Assembly: GCA_001510575.1 (NCBI GenBank)
Contig: LNGK01000008.1
Span: forward strand, 694,340-758,339
Source of the DNA: Knoxdaviesia capensis
Taxonomy: Eukaryota > Ascomycota > Sordariomycetes > Microascales > Gondwanamycetaceae
DNA length: 64,000 nt
Direction: 5' to 3'
Below are positions 19,251 through 28,767 of the stretch, piece by piece. Within the stretch, counting starts at the first letter, position 1; every line of letters begins with the position of its first letter. Below the pieces are notes generated by a model. The model was not told the origin of the DNA and did not search any database. It saw nothing but the letters and a program-made list of their open reading frames with translations. Made by a program: the position numbers and the translations under genes.

Positions 19251-21066
19251 TCACGCCGAGTCACGCTTCTCCCAGTACACGGGGCACGGGGAAAGAGGAC
19301 GCGAGAAGAGCGACTGGTAGTCAGTTCCGATGATGCTGTCGCCGCCGTCCACATTCCGAAGCTTGAAGTGGCGCACAAACTCGGCAACAATGGTCTGCAG
19401 CTGCACATTGGCAAACTGCTCGCCAATGCAGCGGTGACGTCCAGCACCGAACGGCAGGTACGGAGAGGCAGCTCCCTTGCTGACAATGCCATAGCCATAG
19501 TCGATCTTCTCCTCGTCAACCTCGGCGGTGGAGATGCGGGGAGCATTGGGCGAGTCCTTCAACCAACGGTGGGGGTCCCAAACCTCGGGGTTGGGGAAGA
19601 ACGCAGGGTTGGTGCCAGAGACGGACGGTGACGCGAGGAGAACGTGGCTGGTCGGGATAACGTACTTGGTGCCGGGAACAGCCATGGGCTGCTTCACCTT
19701 GCGCAGAATCGAGTGGATGGGGGCGTGCAGGCGAAGAGTCTCCTTGATGATAGCCTGGTTCAGGGGAAGCTTGGCCAGATCCTCGTAAGTCAGAGGGGGA
19801 AGGTCGGCACCCAGCACACGGATCTGCTCCTGGTACAGCTCTTCAGTGATCTTGGGGTTCTGGGCCAGTCTGAGCAGGATCCAGGAGCTAGTCGACGAAG
19901 AGGAGTGCTGGCCAGCCATCAGGAGAGCAATCATCATGTGGGCGATTTCGTGGTCGGGAACCTTGTTTCCGTTCTTGTACGACTCGTTCATGAGGCGGCT
20001 CATGATATCCAGACCGTCGGTACGGCCCTCGGCGCGGCGCTTCTGGATGGCGTTCATGTAGATCTGGGCAACGGTACGCTGGGCATGGTCGCGCTTCTTG
20101 TTCCACGGGAAGGGGAACCAGCCAAAGCTGAAGTTCAGCGGCGTGAAGCCCAGATCGAGATCGTGGTACAGGTCGGCCAGGCTCTCGTCGAACAGGTCCC
20201 GGATTTCCTTGCCCTGGAGACTGTGAGAAGCGGTAAAGATGGTGATCTGAGCAACCTTGGCGTCGATGCTGCAAACGCCCGACTTGCCCTTGAAATCGGG
20301 GTTGGTCTTGACATAGGACTGGACCTCGCCGGCGATGATGGGAACGTACGACCGGAAAGCCTCCGTGGTCAGGGCAACTTTCATGAACTGCAAATTACGG
20401 ATCGCACGATGTTAGTTCGCTTGAGCCACGGACATGCTCCTCCACCGCTTGGAAATGTTGCTGACCTTCTTCTGCTCCATCAGCTTAGAGTTGGGGCAAT
20501 CGTAGACCACATCCTTGCCGAACACCGGAGTGGTAAGAGGGGTATAGATATCCTCGGCGCAAACATCACGAAGCTTGCCGTTCAAGACGAAGTCGTTTCC
20601 AGCAGTGCCGACGCAGACAGTGGTCTTCTTTCCGAGGAGAACGAAGGTGAAGATATCGCCGTACTAGAGAAAAGCAAAGAGCGGTCATAATAGTCAGTGC
20701 TGGGTTCCCGGAGCTAGACACAGTTCTCTCAGTGTCTCGGATGCCCACTGGCAGAGGCCAAGCGTGCTACCACCATATCACACCCAAGAATACAAACAGG
20801 AACATATTTACCTTCGCAGACTTCTCGCGCATGTAGCGCGGAGGATCCATGCCATAGGTGATAGTGCTTCCAATCCAGGGGAAGAGATGGAACATGACCG
20901 GGGGCTCATTAGGGTTCTTGAAGAAGATCTGCTGCACGACGTTGATGAGCACCGAGACGAAGACGAAAGCAAAGAAGCCGGTAACAATCTGCAGAGTCAA
21001 GCCCAGTTGCTGGAACTGGGCATAGACAGGCTCAAGGCCGGTCGCGAGATCTTGGAGGACACCCAT
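19251..21066 (-). CDS. CYP51: Sterol 14-alpha-demethylase, CYP51B type
   Basis: ER-bound cytochrome P450 that removes the 14-alpha methyl of lanosterol/eburicol in ergosterol synthesis and is the azole target. Minus-strand exons 21066-20812, 20663-20466 and 20387-19251 give 529 residues (introns GTAAAT...TAG and GTCAGC...CAG, both phase 0). An N-terminal membrane anchor (LTLQIVTGFFAFVFVSVLINVV) is followed by a proline-rich hinge (KNPNEPPVMFH). Substrate-recognition segment 1 includes VFGKDVVYDCP with the conserved Tyr. The I-helix segment is MMIALLMAGQHSSSS, the K-helix is KETLRLHAP (ExxR), and the heme-binding segment FGAGRHRCIGE has the iron-ligand Cys471. Wording such as YGMDPPRYM and LTTEAFRSYVPII is closer to Sordariomycete CYP51B than to the Aspergillus paralogues, in my recollection of the family. 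No obvious active-site change is seen. Confidence 0.95.
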
Positions 21067-21747
21067 TTTTGCGCGCCGAGAAATGAGGAACGAGGGGGAA
21101 ATAAAACAAACAGACGATGAACGAAGGTGAAGAAGAGTAAAACACGAAGAGATAAACCCAAGACACCGGGACTACAGAAAAGATCGAAAGAAGTCCTCAA
21201 GCCGGCTCCAACATCAAGAAGAGGTGTTGATGTAGGTACGAGGAGAGGAAAAAAAGGAGAAGGAAATTTACCAGAGCAAAAAGGATAAGGGGACCAAGAT
21301 CTCTTATCCTTTCGGTCCGCTTAACTACAAGGGGCGACTGGCTAATATAAAAGAGCATCCGCCCATCTTAAAATTAGTGTAGTGTTTGGCGGAAAGAGCC
21401 TGCAGAGATTTGATCGTACTCGTAGTTTCGAAATGGGAATGTTTTTTAGGCCTGGAACCGGGCTCTTCCACCCCACTAAACTTTTTATGGGCGCGCGCCT
21501 CCAATTCCACAGGGGACATAGGACCACCAGTCGCGAGATATAGAGAAAGAGGGAGCACAGAATACCCGGCCCTGTAGGGGAGAGCATGTATTTTTTACCG
21601 CATACAAGCACATACAACAGATCGCGAAAGCGAGCTCGTACCGAATTTGCAGAGATCAGACCAAAAAAATAAAATCTTATCGCTGAATTGAATCTCGGGT
21701 TAACATAAGCTTCATTGGGAAGCCACCATATAAAATCCAGTTATGCC

Positions 21748-21824
21748 ATTGGCCAAAAGGCTGCACCGCCAATCAGGGGCCCAACGTATTCGTATCCGAT
21801 CATTCACAGCCCAATCACGGGCCG
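21748..21824. promoter_or_regulatory. CCAAT-box cluster upstream of CYP51
   Basis: ATTGG at 21748-21752 and two direct CCAAT elements sharing CCAATCA-(G/C)-GGG, at 21769 and 21811, spaced 42 bp (four helical turns). They lie about 680-745 bp upstream of the CYP51 ATG. CCAAT-binding complex control of fungal cyp51 genes is established in Aspergillus; binding here is inferred from sequence only. Confidence 0.4.
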
Positions 21825-21865
21825 CGCCATATCTGGGCACATCATCATTCGGTGAGTGGAGCTTA

Positions 21866-21871
21866 CACGTG
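21866..21871. promoter_or_regulatory. E-box CACGTG between CYP51 and PCNA
   Basis: A palindromic CACGTG, followed by A, lies 800 bp upstream of the CYP51 start. bHLH regulators, including SREBP-type factors, bind E-box-like sites; the link here is only positional. Confidence 0.25.
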
Positions 21872-22583
21872 ACTTTGAAAGCCATCTCTGTTTTGATATC
21901 TGGATCTCATTTCAACTTGAAGCCACAGATCTTGTACAAATTCGGCATCGTGGTGGGGTCACCGGGGAATTGCCCATAACCCCCCGGACGGCGGACGTAT
22001 TTGTTGCCTCTCGGGTTGTCACCGGTCCTCTCGGAAACTGCCTATGGGTGAATAGCCTCGTCTACTCACATTCTCGAACTTGTGTAGGTGGCGTCTCAGC
22101 ACTGATGGCGTCTTTTCATTCAAAATTCCCCGTCATGATCAGCCTAGCGTCTTCCGATGTTAATTCAACTGAACCGCATAGTTTCCTCCGTTCTGTAGTT
22201 CTGTGGGGTTTTGCTATACAGACCCATGGCTCTCTGTTTGTGGCCCCCGTTTGTAACACACGTTACACAACCAAGCATATGTCCCAGCCTTCGGTTTTCC
22301 AATTCGGCTTCTTTCACTGGACACCGCCGGGATGGCGCTCTTGCCAAAGGCGTATTCGGACCTCCCCTTCATCAGTCAGTAATTCTTCTGAGACGGAATG
22401 GATCCAACGTATGGAAACTCGCCTGAGATGTCACTTAATACTATCCACTTGTGAGCATGGAGTTTCCCTTCAGGCCTTCACCACAAGGCTGTAAAAAGAA
22501 AACCAGATCTAGTGTTCGTAATCTTGTCATGGGGATTCCAAGCATGTGAAAGCAATACGGGGAAGATGCAGGCTCAACCCTAA

Positions 22584-22620
22584 CGTCCATCACTAGGGTT
22601 ATAAACCCTAATGATGGACG
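22584..22620. repeat. 37-bp palindrome with two teloboxes upstream of PCNA
   Basis: Inverted repeat with 17-bp arms (22584-22600 and 22604-22620), 3-bp spacer ATA, and a single mismatch. Each arm carries a telomere-like core (CTAGGGTT / AACCCTAA) flanked by CGTCCATCA / TGATGGACG. A further CAACCCTAA lies directly upstream (22575-22583). It is about 560 bp upstream of the PCNA ATG. Confidence 0.8.
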
Positions 22621-22658
22621 GCCATATATATCAATGCGTTCTGAAAACGCCGGGCAAA

Positions 22659-22692
22659 CGCGAAAAGGAGGTGCCTGTAAATTAGAACGCGT
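22659..22692 (+). promoter_or_regulatory. SCB-like and MCB cell-cycle boxes upstream of PCNA
   Basis: CGCGAAA at 22659-22665 matches the Swi4/Swi6 cell-cycle box consensus (CRCGAAA), and ACGCGT at 22687-22692 is a perfect MluI cell-cycle box. A second GCGCGT follows at about 22698. MBF/SBF control of PCNA genes is known in yeasts; here it is inferred from motif and position. Confidence 0.5.
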
Positions 22693-22909
22693 TAGGTGCG
22701 CGTTAAGTATAATGCTCACATTAATTCCCCCCACAACAAACTCTCTGTTCACACAACCTCTTCCATCCGAGAGTTTCGTCTCATCACCATCACACCCTTC
22801 CACTTCACTTTCCTCCATTGTCAAGTACTCTCGTCTTCGTCTTCGTTCCTCCAACTACACAATACCCTTCACCTTCATCACCTTAAAACCCTCTTTTTCA
22901 CAACCGACA

Positions 22910-23179
22910 GTAAGTAGTGCAACCAGAAGTCCCATTCTTTTTTGCTCAATCGACCCCGCGTCAATTGCGTGGGGACACCCTGACAGTTTTGTCTTGTGCT
23001 TCCGCCACAGCCTCCGAATTGTTGTTGTCGGCATTTGCAGACGAATTTCGATCGCCGCATAAGCTTGTCCTACGTAGCTCGCTTGGAAGCATCATCTCTA
23101 CTATCCCAATCAGTAGCACACTCCTCCGAAATCATTGTGTAGTGCTCTAACCTCCTTGACCTGAACCCCCCTTCTACAG
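22910..23179 (+). other. Possible 5' UTR intron of PCNA
   Basis: A strong donor (ACAG|GTAAGT at 22910) and an acceptor (CTACAG ending at 23179) two bases before the PCNA ATG bracket 270 bp with no useful coding frame. Transcript evidence is needed. Confidence 0.45.
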
Positions 23180-23181
23180 AA

Positions 23182-24265
23182 ATGCTCGAGGCACGACTTG
23201 AACAGGCCAATGTCCTGAAAAAGGTCATTGATGCCATCAAGGATCTGGTGCAGGACTGCAATTTCGACTGCAACGACTCCGGCATCTCCCTGCAGGCCAT
23301 GGACAACTCGCACGTGGCCCTCGTTTCGATGATGCTCAAGGCCGAGGCCTTCTCCCCCTTCCGCTGCGACCGCAACATCGCCCTCGGCCTCAACCTCACC
23401 TCCCTTACAAAGGTGCTGCGCGCCGCCCAGAACGACGACATGCTGACGCTGAAGGCCGAGGATGCGCCTGACAGCCTCAACATCGTCTTTGAGAGCAGCG
23501 CCAACGACCGTATTTCCGAATACGACCTGAAGCTCATGGATATTGACCAGGAGCACCTGGGTATCCCTGAGACCGAATATGCTGCCACCGTGTCCATGCC
23601 CTCCGCCGAGTTCCGCAGAATCTGCACCGATCTTCTCGCCATGTCGGAATCTGGTACGTTCGCTTAAAACATACGAGATGTTGCCGTTGCATCTGTGTCT
23701 ACAGCTAAAGCCAAGCGTTTGCCACGGGGAGGTTATTTGTGACGGTAGAGTCGAGCAATGCTAACTCTGCATGTTAAACAACTTAGTCTCGATCGAGGCG
23801 AGCAAGGATGGCATCAAGTTCAGCTGCTTGGGCGATATTGGCAACGGCTCCGTCACCCTGCGCAGCCACAGTGATGTGGAGAAGCCCGAGCTTAACGTCA
23901 ACATCGAGTTGACCGAGCCCGTCAGCCTGACCTTTTCTCTCAAGTACCTCGTCAACTTCTGCAAGGCCGCCGGCCTGTCGAACCAGGTCAAGATCTGCCT
24001 GTCCAGCGAGGTTCCCTTGCTGGTTGAGTACAACCTGTCGGGCAGCAGTTACCTGCGGTTTTACCTTGCCCCCAAGGTTAGTAGTGAACACCATATTCCA
24101 CCTAGAAAGACTCCCTCCCGGCGGACTGGTGAAACCCGCATTGTCTAGATCTCATGCATCGCTTGACCCTACGCCCTTCCAGTACTCCCGCACCAATTCG
24201 TATCCATATTTGTCTGAAGCTGACCCGTTCTCATTTGCAAATTCTAGATCGGCGAGGAGGAGTAA
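23182..24265 (+). CDS. PCNA: Proliferating cell nuclear antigen (DNA sliding clamp)
   Basis: Trimeric ring clamp that tethers DNA polymerases and repair factors during replication. Exons 23182-23653, 23787-24076 and 24248-24265 give 259 residues, the usual fungal length. Introns are GTACGT...TAG (phase 1) and GTTAGT...TAG (phase 0). The last exon is only 18 nt and encodes IGEEE and the stop. Recognisable segments: MLEARLEQANVLKKVIDAIKDLV, the DNA-facing CDRNIALGLNLTSLTKVLR, SSANDRISEYDLKLMDID, the interdomain connector region (IDQEHLGIPETEY), VNIELTEPVSLTFSLKYLVNFCKA, and the C-terminal LVEYNLSGSSYLRFYLAPK that forms part of the partner-binding pocket. The promoter has MCB/SCB boxes, in keeping with G1/S expression. 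Confidence 0.97.
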
Positions 24266-25304
24266 ACTTGGTCTTATTTTTCATGAACTACGACTCACGA
24301 ATCCTGGCGAAATATGACACACAAATATTTTGGCGTTGGGACATGTCTTTAGGGTGAAGGGACACACGGAATATTGGAGGGACTGTGTGGGACGCATGGG
24401 AGCTGTCTTCTTTCTGATTCTTTTCTTTTTCTGCTTGCTGGCCTTGGTTTTGATTTGTCCTAATTCAGGGTTTCTCCTTAGAAGCGTCTTGTTTAACGCG
24501 TGAAAAAAGACTGTTGCTTCCAGCAGGATGACCCGAGTCACATTTGCCGGCGTACTCGTGCATGTTGTGTAGTGAGTGTGGTAGTTCTAGTAGTAGCACC
24601 TTGAAGAGGTGTGTGCAAAACTCCATGCAACAACAATCGAATGATCCGTGACCGGCGTAACATCAATGGGGGACCGCAGCTCGCCAGCATCCAAACTCCG
24701 ACTGAGACGAAAAGAGTGGCTGCAAACCCTAACCCTTCCTTTTCAGCAATCTCCCAATGATCAGGTCAACCTCCCTGATAGAAGTGCACGGCCAGTGGAA
24801 AATGCCAAGCAACCAGGGCTTGCCTGTTCTCTGATGTGTCACAACGTGAACTAACGGCAGAGTAAGGGTTAGAGCGAGTCACAACCCTAAGACTACTAAT
24901 GACATCAAAATTTCCAGGTTCTTCGCTCATATAAAACCAGATTAGCAATCCTCATTCGAATTTTTCACGTTCCAGTCTCCGAATATATCATTCTAGAGTC
25001 CTCCAAGCCGACATCATCGTTTTTGCATTTCTCTCGCCTTCTTCCGATATAGGAGCATCCTCCACGGCTGTTCTACAGTTTGCGGATATCTCTGCCCCGC
25101 CAAAAGAGTGACACAGGAACTGCCGTGTGCCGTGTGCTGAACGGACTTCCTGAGACTTTACGAGGTCCAAACAAAGAAACCCGGGACTTGACATCCTGGG
25201 ATTCTTGAGTTCGGCCAACCCGTGAGTCTGAATTAAGCAGACCTGCGCAGTGGATAAACCAGGCCCCAAACTCTACGCCCAGAGAATCAGTCCCAGACAC
25301 AACT
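24266..25304. other. Intergenic region upstream of pyridoxal kinase, with telomere-like motifs
   Basis: About 1 kb, 3' flank of PCNA then promoter of pyridoxal kinase. Telobox-like motifs: AAACCCTAACCCTT near 24724, AAGGGTTAGAG near 24863 and AACCCTAAG near 24883. No gene seen. Confidence 0.55.
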
Positions 25305-26665
25305 ATGGAGGACGACTTCTTGATCCCCGAAACCCGGGTTCTATCTGTTGCTAGCCATGTAAGCTCAACCGTGTTGGGACTGGGAACTCCTGTCCCGGCT
25401 GTTATATGACGTTTAGCTGACTCTTGCGTAGGTGGTATCGGGGTACGCTGCAAAATCCGGGATCGGTGCATGAAGCGGTAAACCAACCAACGAATATCCC
25501 TGACTGACCCTCCAATAACTTTAGCTACGTCGGCAACAAAATCGCCGTTTTTGCTCTGCAGTCTCTCGGGTGTGATGTAGCTGCGTTGAACACTGTCCAG
25601 TTTAGTATGTGTTCTCTCCTCTCCAACGAACCTGGCGTTGTGCCGTCATGCGCTGACACGGAATACAGGCAACCACACCGGCTATGGCCAGTGGACCGGC
25701 TCCCGGGTGGCCGCCGAGGAAATCACGTCACTGTACCAGGGTCTGAGACAATCACACCTCCACGACTTTGACATGATGCTGTCCGGGTACATCCCCGGGG
25801 CGGCCGCCGTGCGGGCGGTTGGCGACATTGCGAAGGACCTGCGGGCGCGGGCCCCGCCGGGCAAGTTCTTCTGGGTGCTGGACCCCGTAATGGGCGACCA
25901 TGGCCGGTTGTATGTGGCCGAGGATGTTGTGCCGGCGTACAAAGACCTCATTTCATCTGCGGACTTGATAGTGCCCAACCAGTTTGAAGCTGAGTACGTA
26001 CCCCACTATCCATGAGTCACGAGAAGTTGGAAGTGCTAACGACCTGTCCCGCAAGGCTCCTCTCCGGCATCACAATCACCGACATGGACTCCCTCAAACA
26101 GGCAATCCAAGCCCTGCACGACCAGTACCACGTCCCCCACGTGCTCATCACATCCGTCTCATTCGCCCCCTACGCCTCCGCAAACCAGCTCTGCGTCGTC
26201 GGCTCGTCGCGCAAATCCACCGGCGCGGCCCGGCTCTTCAAGGTGGTCTTCCCCGCGATCGACTGCTACTTCTCCGGCACCGGCGACATGTTCGGCGCAC
26301 TCGCCGCCGTGCGCATGCGAGAAGCTGTGCTCTCTTCCGCCCCCGATGCTGGTGGCGTGCTTGCGGCCCAGCCGTCCTGGCTCAGTGCCGATAGCGTTGA
26401 TGCGCTGGACCTCCCGCTGGCGCGCGCTGCTGAGAAGGTTATCGGGAGCATGCATGAGGTCCTACTCAAGACCGCCGAGGGGATCAAGACCGCCGCGGTG
26501 CTCACACCCCCAGAGGATGCTTCGCCGGGAGAAGACACGGAGGGCGGAGCAGCCGCCGAGAAGAGACGCCGGCTGATGGCGTCCCGCGCGGCGGAGCTCA
26601 GACTAGTGCGGAGCTTGTCGTCCCTGCGAAATCCGAAGACGGAGTTCAAGGCAGAGACGTTGTAG
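25305..26665 (+). CDS. Pyridoxal kinase
   Basis: Phosphorylates pyridoxal, pyridoxine and pyridoxamine with ATP, feeding PLP to enzymes such as aminotransferases; cytosolic, ribokinase-like fold. Five exons: 25305-25358, 25432-25442 (an 11-nt micro-exon), 25525-25604, 25669-25993 and 26056-26665, giving 359 residues. The micro-exon is required: it supplies VVSG between VLSVASH and YVGNKIAVFALQSLG, restoring the family's SxVxxGYVGNK segment. Further features: NTVQFSNHTGYGQWTG, the LSGYI segment, VLDPVMGDHGRLYV (ATP/Mg site), DLIVPNQFEAELLSGI, and GTGDMFGA with the catalytic Asp234. The tail past residue ~300 is Lys/Glu/Ala-rich and not part of the fold. It converges with the dUTPase gene 270 bp downstream. 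Confidence 0.92.
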
Positions 26666-26935
26666 ACAAGGACTTGGAAGGACATATAGATGCATAGATG
26701 CGCTTACTTTTGCATACAGAAAGCATGGTAGACTCTTGAATAACAGACATCGATCATAACTGCGTGGACTTTTGGCATACGAATGTAATTTGGATATTAT
26801 CGCAGTGCGAACCTTTCTTGGAACAGCACCAGTTGTCTAGGACCATCGCCTTTGGTCTAATCCCTGGTAGTTAAAGCCATAATCAAAGCATATCAGATCA
26901 CACTCATTTAACTTCAGTTCTCTTTGGCAGACTAC

Positions 26936-27823
26936 TTATTTTCCAGTGCTTCCGAAGCCTCCAGCGCCACGAACGCTCACCGGCAACTCGGTGACCTCCA
27001 TAACATCAGGAGTCACGATGCGTTCTAGCACCAGCTGGGCGATACGGTCACCCTCGGCGATGGTGAAATCCGACTCGCCGTGGTTGAAGAGAAGCACCTT
27101 GACCTCGCCGCGGTAGTCGGCGTCGATCACGCCGGCACCGGTGTCGATGAAGTGCTTGGACGCAAGGCCAGAACGAGGGGCAACACGGCCGTCTGTAAAT
27201 GTGTAAGCGATGATGTTAGAACTGAGCCTTGAATCATCTTCAACTGGGTCTGCTTCTAACGTACAGGTTCCAAGAGGCACAGCAATCGCAATGTCTGTGC
27301 TGACCATGGCCTTGCCGCGGGCAGGAATCACGGTCTCCTTCGAGGCATACAGATCATAGCCAGCCGCGAACTCCGAGCCGCGGGTGGGCAGCCGGCCCTT
27401 GTCGGACAGCTTCGAGATGAGGAGCTTGGTGGGGGGCTCGGCGTCGGCAGACATGGTGGGCTCGGGTACACGGGGGTGCGAAGCGAGCTTGGTGGGGGAC
27501 AGCGGGGGAACAACAGGAGCAGTGCTCTCGGCGACAGGCGCAGCGGCAGCAGCAAGGGTCTCGGAGATCGACGCAGTAACTCCGGGCTCGTCAGCGGCCT
27601 TGACGCGTTTGCGGGGCGGTGAGTTCGGCGGCGATGCGGCGTGCACGGCGGAGGCAGCTGTGGTGGAGTCGGCGGTGGGCGGGGGAGGGGTCGTGGCACG
27701 TGGGGCGTCAACGGTCATTGTCGGGGGGAAGCGGCGGAAGTGGACGGAGGAGGCGAAATGCCGGCGGGAAGGAATTGGGAATATGCGGTGACGGAGGATT
27801 GAAGAGGGCAAACGGTGAGACAT
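26936..27823 (-). CDS. dUTP diphosphatase (trimeric dUTPase) with long N-terminal extension
   Basis: Hydrolyses dUTP to dUMP and pyrophosphate, keeping uracil out of DNA and feeding dTMP synthesis. Minus-strand exons 27823-27265 and 27192-26936 give 271 residues; the 72-bp intron (GTACGT...CAG, phase 1) can be read through in frame, but removing it restores motif 2. All five dUTPase motifs are present: AGYDLYAS (1), GRVAPRSGLA (2), GVIDADYRGEV (3, catalytic Asp), GDRIAQLVLERI (4) and RGAGGFGSTG (5, nucleotide-closing tail). About 130 residues precede motif 1. The first 35 (MSHRLPSSILRHRIFPIPSRRHFASSVHFRRFPPT) look like a matrix presequence. A second ATG at 27718 (MTVDAPRA) would give a non-mitochondrial form, and PPRKRVKAA is a candidate nuclear signal. 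An MCB box lies 102 bp upstream. Confidence 0.95.
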   Translation of the reverse strand: MSHRLPSSILRHRIFPIPSRRHFASSVHFRRFPPTMTVDAPRATTPPPPTADSTTAASAVHAASPPNSPPRKRVKAADEPGVTASISETLAAAAAPVAESTAPVVPPLSPTKLASHPRVPEPTMSADAEPPTKLLISKLSDKGRLPTRGSEFAAGYDLYASKETVIPARGKAMVSTDIAIAVPLGTCTLEADPVEDDSRLSSNIIAYTFTDGRVAPRSGLASKHFIDTGAGVIDADYRGEVKVLLFNHGESDFTIAEGDRIAQLVLERIVTPDVMEVTELPVSVRGAGGFGSTGK

Positions 27824-27924
27824 GTGCTAGTTTGTTAATGATTGCAAGAAGAGAAGCCAACGGAAAGGAGGGAAAAACCATCGAGGGCGGTGAAGTGGAT
27901 CAGTTGGCTTTCAGCTACAGTGAG

Positions 27925-27930
27925 ACGCGT
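27925..27930. promoter_or_regulatory. MCB-type ACGCGT box upstream of dUTPase
   Basis: Perfect palindromic ACGCGT 102 bp upstream of the dUTPase first ATG. dUTPase is an MBF target in yeasts (established knowledge); the hexamer alone is common, so this is suggestive only. Confidence 0.45.
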
Positions 27931-28218
27931 CCAGACCGCGTTTTCAATTAAGCGGATAAGGGTTTGATCCCTTAAACTTCACACAACCCCTCCTGCATTG
28001 GCTGATGATGCGTGGAGAAAGGTTACATATCTCGGACAAGATGATCTATAGGTCCGCGATGATACTGCGAATGTTCATCTTTGATAGAGAACCCCGGAAT
28101 CCAGAGAAGCGCCGATTTAATGCGTAAAATACACCACCGTTTTCACTGATTTACACTCATTATCTGTGCCACACATATCCAATTCACCTGCAATCAACCA
28201 TATCATCCAGTGTTCCCG

Positions 28219-28629
28219 GGATCCAATTAGCATGGAAGATCATCCCACACATGAGATCCTCCGACATCAAAGCCACCGCCGACTTCTACACCCGGGTTCT
28301 CGGCTTGAGCTGGGCGGCATCCACGCCGGGGACGCCACTGGAGCTCCGACGATGTGCTCTGTGGCTGTCGGCGACAAGTCCGCAGCCAACATCTATTTCT
28401 CGACTTCAAGCCGGGTCCGGGGAGCCAAACCACGGTGTCAGCGGCGATGACTGCGCTGGGCAAAGCGCATACAAATGATCTGGACTCCTTCCACATCGAG
28501 GTTGCTGCTGGAGGGGAGGGGGTGATTACGGGCCATCTGGAGGATAAGCCGTGGGGGGATCGCCGGTCCACCATCAAAGATCCCGATCGAAACCTGTTGA
28601 CGTTGAATTTCAGGTTCCTCAGCGAGTGA
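28219..28629 (+). pseudogene. VOC/glyoxalase-family remnant broken by frameshifts
   Basis: A vicinal-oxygen-chelate protein is recognisable but spread over three frames. Frame one (to about 28310) carries the N-terminal unit PHMRSSDIKATADFYTRVLGLSW. Frame two (about 28310-28395) carries GAPTMCSVAVGDKSAANIYF. Frame three (about 28395-28629) carries DFKPGPGSQTTVSAAMTALGKAH ... DSFHIEVAAGGEGVITGHLE ... GDRRSTIKDPDRNLLTLNF, with the DPDxNLL strand typical of VOC C-termini. No GT-AG intron that would join the frames was found in the short overlaps, so two one-base indels (or sequencing errors) are the simplest reading. A functional protein of this type is about 130 residues. Substrate unknown. Confidence 0.55.
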
Positions 28630-28767
28630 AGAGTGGGATTGTGGGAGCAGTGTGGAGTTGAGTAGTACCCTGGTTCGCCGGCTAACCTTCTTGTGGAATG
28701 CTTGAAGATGGAATGTGATTGAATGAGATGGTTGAACCAATGGAGACCATAGATGTGCTACTAGATC

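Larger units (their letters stand above)
21067..23181. other. Divergent intergenic region between CYP51 and PCNA
   Basis: 2.1 kb with no convincing gene. Next to CYP51 is a purine-rich leader (pyrimidine-rich in sense). Midway there are CCAAT boxes and a CACGTG E-box. On the PCNA side lie the telobox palindrome, an SCB-like and an MCB-like box, then a pyrimidine-rich leader with a possible 5' UTR intron. Confidence 0.6.

Noticed and set aside
27193..27264. Reading dUTPase without an intron, since the frame stays open
   Set aside because: The extra 24 residues would split motif 2; removing the GT-AG intron restores GTYGRVAPRSG.
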